Shown in pieces: positions 3,244 through 6,186 of a DNA stretch of 6,186 bases. Positions within the stretch are counted from its first letter, which is position 1. Each line of letters starts with the position of its first letter. The DNA comes from Methanoregula sp. (GTDB taxonomy: Archaea; Halobacteriota; Methanomicrobia; Methanomicrobiales; Methanospirillaceae): assembly GCA_022710665.1 (NCBI GenBank), contig JAKLGN010000080.1, positions 1 through 6,186 of the forward strand, in the 5' to 3' direction. The translations under genes and the position numbers were made by a program. A model generated the notes under the pieces. That model was not told the DNA's origin, ran no database searches, and saw only the letters and a program-made list of their open reading frames with translations.

Positions 3244-6186
3244 ATGGTTTCCTCTGTCCACCGGATAGAAGTGCGTTATACCCGGGATCCCCGTCTGAAA
3301 ACAAGGACCGGCAGGATCCGCTCGCTCGGATTTCTGATCGAGGAACTGCACCTTGTTGACGTGTATACCATTGCAACGGATGCGAGGGACTTTACCCGGG
3401 ACGAACTCCTGCAGATCGGTTCACAGCTCATGAACCCGGTAGTGCAGGAATGCTCGGTGGATGAACCAACAAGGATGTCGTTCGATCATGCGATCGAAGT
3501 TGGGTTCCTGCCGGGTGTTACCGACAATGTGGGTATGACCGCCCGCCAGACCATCGAGGACTTCTTCTCCATGAAGTTCGGCAACGGTGAATCGGTGTAC
3601 AGTTCGCAGATCTATTTTATCTGCGGCAGACTGTCGGAAGGGGATCTCAATCGGCTTGCTGCAATCCTTGCAAACCCTCTCGTGAACCGTGTTCACCGGA
3701 AGACCCGGCAGGAATACGGGACGAACGGGATGGATGTTATCGTACCGGAGGTACGGCTGCATGAACTGCAGACGGTTACCATGGTTGACCTGGATATTGA
3801 TGACCAGGAACTGTCCCGGATTGGAAAAGAGGGAATATCCGACCCGGGTACCGGCCAGCGCCGGGGACCGCTGGCCCTTGACCTCACCCAGCTGCACGCG
3901 ATCCGGGAGTATTTTTCAAAGAAAGGCCAAAAGCCGACCGATGTGGAGCTCGAAGCACTTGCACAGACGTGGAGCGAGCACTGCAAGCATACAATCTTTG
4001 CCTCCGCACTTGACGACGATGTACCGGACGGGCTCTATAAGACATACATCCAGGCAGCCACAAACCGGATACGGAAGGACAAAGGAGAACGTGATATCTG
4101 CGTAACGGTATTTACCGACAATTCCGGTGCGATCGTCTTTGATGACAAGTATCTCGTCACCCACAAGGTCGAGACGCACAACTCCCCTTCTGCCCTCGAC
4201 CCGTTCGGCGGAGCCCTCACGGGAATCGTCGGGGTCAACCGCGACACGATCGGGTTCGGTCTTGGGGCAAAACCCTGCATCAATGTTTACGGCTTTTGTG
4301 TCGGTGATCCCGATACCGATCGGCTGCTGTTCCGAGGGAAAGGGCAGAAGAACCCGGTCCTCTCCCCGCGCAGGATCCTTGATGGCGTGGTCCATGGTGT
4401 CGGGGTAGGGGGGAACTGCTCGGGCATCCCGACACCCCAGGGATTTGTGTATTTCGATGACCGTTACGGGGGAAAACCTCTCGTATTTGCCGGGACGGTC
4501 GGTATCATGCCCCGTGACCACGACGGCAGGAAGCTTTTTGAGAAGAAAGCACAGGCCGGCGACCTCATCGTGGTGGTAGGCGGACGGGTGGGAAAGGATG
4601 GCATCCACGGAGCCACCTTCTCTTCTGAAGCGCTCGACCCGGCGAGCCCGGTGACAGCGGTACAGATCGGTGACCCGATCACCCAGAAGAAGTTCTCTGA
4701 TGTGATCGTCAAGGAAGCCCGGGACCTCGGGCTTTACCGGAGCATCACGGACAATGGTGCCGGGGGCATATCCTGTTCGGTTGCGGAGATGGCAAAAGAG
4801 TGCAATGGTTGCAGGGTTACGCTCGATCTTGTCCCGCTGAAATATCCCGGGATGGCCCCGTGGGAGATCTGGATCTCGGAGTCGCAGGAGCGGATGACGC
4901 TCGCTGTTCCCCCGGAGCAGATCACACCCTTCATGGACCTGATGCAGCGGAGGGATGTCGAGGCCACGGTGATCGGAGAGTTTACGGACTCCGGCCGGTG
5001 CATTGTCGAATACCATAAAAACATTGTGATGGATATCGAACTTGCATTCCTGCATGACGGCCTCCCGAAAAAACACCTGAAAACCTCGTATACGAAGAAC
5101 GTATTTCAAGAACCGGAGACCGTGTGCCCCGACCGTCTTGACAATACAGTTCTTGCGATGCTCCGGCGAAGGAATCTCTGCTCCAAGGAGTACATCTCCC
5201 TCCAGTACGACCATGTCGTTCAGGGAGGCCATGTCCTTGGCCCGGTGCAGGGGAGGGGGCGGGTCCAGGCCGTATCCAGCCTGACAAAAGTAATTCCCGG
5301 CTCAAAGAAAGGTGTCGGGTTGTCGCAGGGCCTTTTCCCCTCGTACTCTGAAATCGATCCCTACCTCATGGCGTGTGCCGGAATCGACACTGCCATCCGC
5401 GGCCTGATTGCCCTTGGAATCCCGCTTGACCAGATCGCGATCCTTGACAATTTCTGCTGGTGCTCATCGGATGATCCCGAACGTCTCGGGCAGCTGAAAC
5501 TGGCAGCCCGCGGGTGTTACGATGCTGCCGTAGCATTCGGTACCCCGTTTATCTCGGGGAAGGACAGCATGTTCAATGATTTTTCCGGGTTTGATGCGGA
5601 GAACAATCCCGTAAAGATCTCCGTGCCCCCCACCCTTCTCATCTCATCCATCGGTGTCCACGGGGACGTGACAAAGGCAGTGTCCATGGACGCAAAGATT
5701 GACGGGGATCTCGTGTACGTCATCGGTGAAACAGCCAATGAGCTCGGCGGGTCCGAGTACTTCGCCCACCTCGGCTTTGTGGGAAATACCGTCCCGGACC
5801 TGGACACTGCAGCCCTGAAAGAGCGCTACCTGAAAATGACGGAAGCGATCCGGCACGGGCTCGTGGCGTCGGCGTTCCCGGTCACTCTCGGGGGTCTTGG
5901 GATCGCCGTTGCCAAGGTCGCCATCGCGGGGAGGCTTGGCATGGATATCACGATTCCCGCCGGCATGCGCCCGGACCATTACCTGTTCTCGGAATCGCTC
6001 GGCCGGTTTGTGGTTACCGTTGCCCCGGACAACAAGCGGGCATTTGAGCGGGCGCTGGGGGATGATGCCCACCTGCTCGGGCGTGTGCGGGGCTCATCCC
6101 TGCGGATCACGCAGGAAACGACCGTGGTGGATTTGCCTGTCAGCGAACTCGAAGCTGCCTACAAGGCTCCGTTCGGGGGGTACTGA
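3244..6186 (+). CDS. purL: Phosphoribosylformylglycinamidine synthase, PurS-PurL fusion
   Basis: This 980-residue cytoplasmic enzyme converts FGAR, ATP and ammonia (delivered from glutamine by PurQ) to FGAM, step four of de novo purine synthesis. Residues about 1-160 form two PurS-like halves: LMNPVVQ (62-68) and LANPLVNRV (142-150) occupy matching places, and the second half has LPGVTDNVGMTARQTIE (89-105). The PurL body follows, with WSEHCKH (243-249), VETHNSPSALDPFGG (309-323), GGRVGKDGIHGATF (446-459), AVQIGDP (472-478), DNGAGGISCSVAEMA (503-517) and SESQERM (545-551). The second synthase half has IDPYLMACAGID (704-715), ILDNFCW (733-739), SGKDS (771-775) and LGGSEYF (834-840). The usual ETHNHPS motif reads ETHNSPS, with Ser314 for His. 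No C-terminal glutaminase domain is present, so a separate PurQ is required. ATG 3244 is chosen over the in-frame GTG at 3046, because the extra 66 residues fall in the pseudogene remnant, look unlike PurS and would cover the promoter. The stop ends the window. Confidence 0.95.
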   Translation: MVSSVHRIEVRYTRDPRLKTRTGRIRSLGFLIEELHLVDVYTIATDARDFTRDELLQIGSQLMNPVVQECSVDEPTRMSFDHAIEVGFLPGVTDNVGMTARQTIEDFFSMKFGNGESVYSSQIYFICGRLSEGDLNRLAAILANPLVNRVHRKTRQEYGTNGMDVIVPEVRLHELQTVTMVDLDIDDQELSRIGKEGISDPGTGQRRGPLALDLTQLHAIREYFSKKGQKPTDVELEALAQTWSEHCKHTIFASALDDDVPDGLYKTYIQAATNRIRKDKGERDICVTVFTDNSGAIVFDDKYLVTHKVETHNSPSALDPFGGALTGIVGVNRDTIGFGLGAKPCINVYGFCVGDPDTDRLLFRGKGQKNPVLSPRRILDGVVHGVGVGGNCSGIPTPQGFVYFDDRYGGKPLVFAGTVGIMPRDHDGRKLFEKKAQAGDLIVVVGGRVGKDGIHGATFSSEALDPASPVTAVQIGDPITQKKFSDVIVKEARDLGLYRSITDNGAGGISCSVAEMAKECNGCRVTLDLVPLKYPGMAPWEIWISESQERMTLAVPPEQITPFMDLMQRRDVEATVIGEFTDSGRCIVEYHKNIVMDIELAFLHDGLPKKHLKTSYTKNVFQEPETVCPDRLDNTVLAMLRRRNLCSKEYISLQYDHVVQGGHVLGPVQGRGRVQAVSSLTKVIPGSKKGVGLSQGLFPSYSEIDPYLMACAGIDTAIRGLIALGIPLDQIAILDNFCWCSSDDPERLGQLKLAARGCYDAAVAFGTPFISGKDSMFNDFSGFDAENNPVKISVPPTLLISSIGVHGDVTKAVSMDAKIDGDLVYVIGETANELGGSEYFAHLGFVGNTVPDLDTAALKERYLKMTEAIRHGLVASAFPVTLGGLGIAVAKVAIAGRLGMDITIPAGMRPDHYLFSESLGRFVVTVAPDNKRAFERALGDDAHLLGRVRGSSLRITQETTVVDLPVSELEAAYKAPFGGY

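Noticed and set aside
2657..3244. Open frame of 195 residues on the plus strand as an intact gene
   Set aside because: Only its first part looks coding. After about 2830 the meaningful reading moves to another frame, and the rest is Arg/Ser-rich with no motifs. It is better explained as part of the pseudogene.
3916..5232. 438-residue open frame on the minus strand inside purL
   Set aside because: It is antisense to the best-supported gene in the window, has no recognisable motifs, and is expected from the GC-biased codon use of purL.
1..6186. CRISPR array, tRNA, rRNA or insertion sequence
   Set aside because: I saw no regularly spaced repeats, no cloverleaf with a T-loop motif, no rRNA-like conserved stretch, and no transposase fragment with terminal inverted repeats.

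Overview
The window looks like chromosomal DNA of a methanogenic archaeon, most likely Methanomicrobiales (Methanoregula or a close relative). This is inferred from moderately GC-rich genes with AT-rich, TATA-like upstream boxes, weak or absent Shine-Dalgarno sites, a PurS-PurL fusion, and a Cys-rich lipoprotein of a kind common in methanogen genomes. No database search was possible, so the taxon is an inference.

Layout, left to right. Bases 1-563 hold no convincing gene. They contain several small inverted repeats, one terminator-like hairpin, two hairpins flanked by A-tracts, and finally a palindrome plus TATA-like elements. Bases 564-1298 (+) encode a 244-residue predicted lipoprotein with a 12-Cys module and a C-terminal beta-sandwich-like domain. 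It converges, across 78 bases, on a minus-strand gene (1377-2456) for an eight-helix membrane protein of the AI-2E transporter (TqsA/PerM, UPF0118) family. Bases 2460-3205 are not an ordinary spacer. Read in two alternating plus-strand frames, they carry the decayed remains of what looks like a long-form sugar-1-phosphate nucleotidyltransferase (RmlA-like), missing its N-terminus and broken by frameshifts and a stop codon. Bases 3244-6186 (+) encode a complete 980-residue formylglycinamidine ribonucleotide synthase (PurS-like N-terminus fused to PurL). Its stop codon is the last codon of the window.

The intact genes do not form an operon: lipoprotein (+), transporter (-) and purL (+) each have their own upstream AT-rich box. 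The purL product catalyses the fourth step of de novo purine synthesis and needs a separate PurQ glutaminase, which is not in this window. The transporter and lipoprotein are envelope proteins with no visible link to purines. I see no CRISPR array, tRNA, rRNA, insertion sequence or obvious defence cassette, and no clear new multi-gene system. The most interesting region is the unannotatable remnant at 2551-3204.
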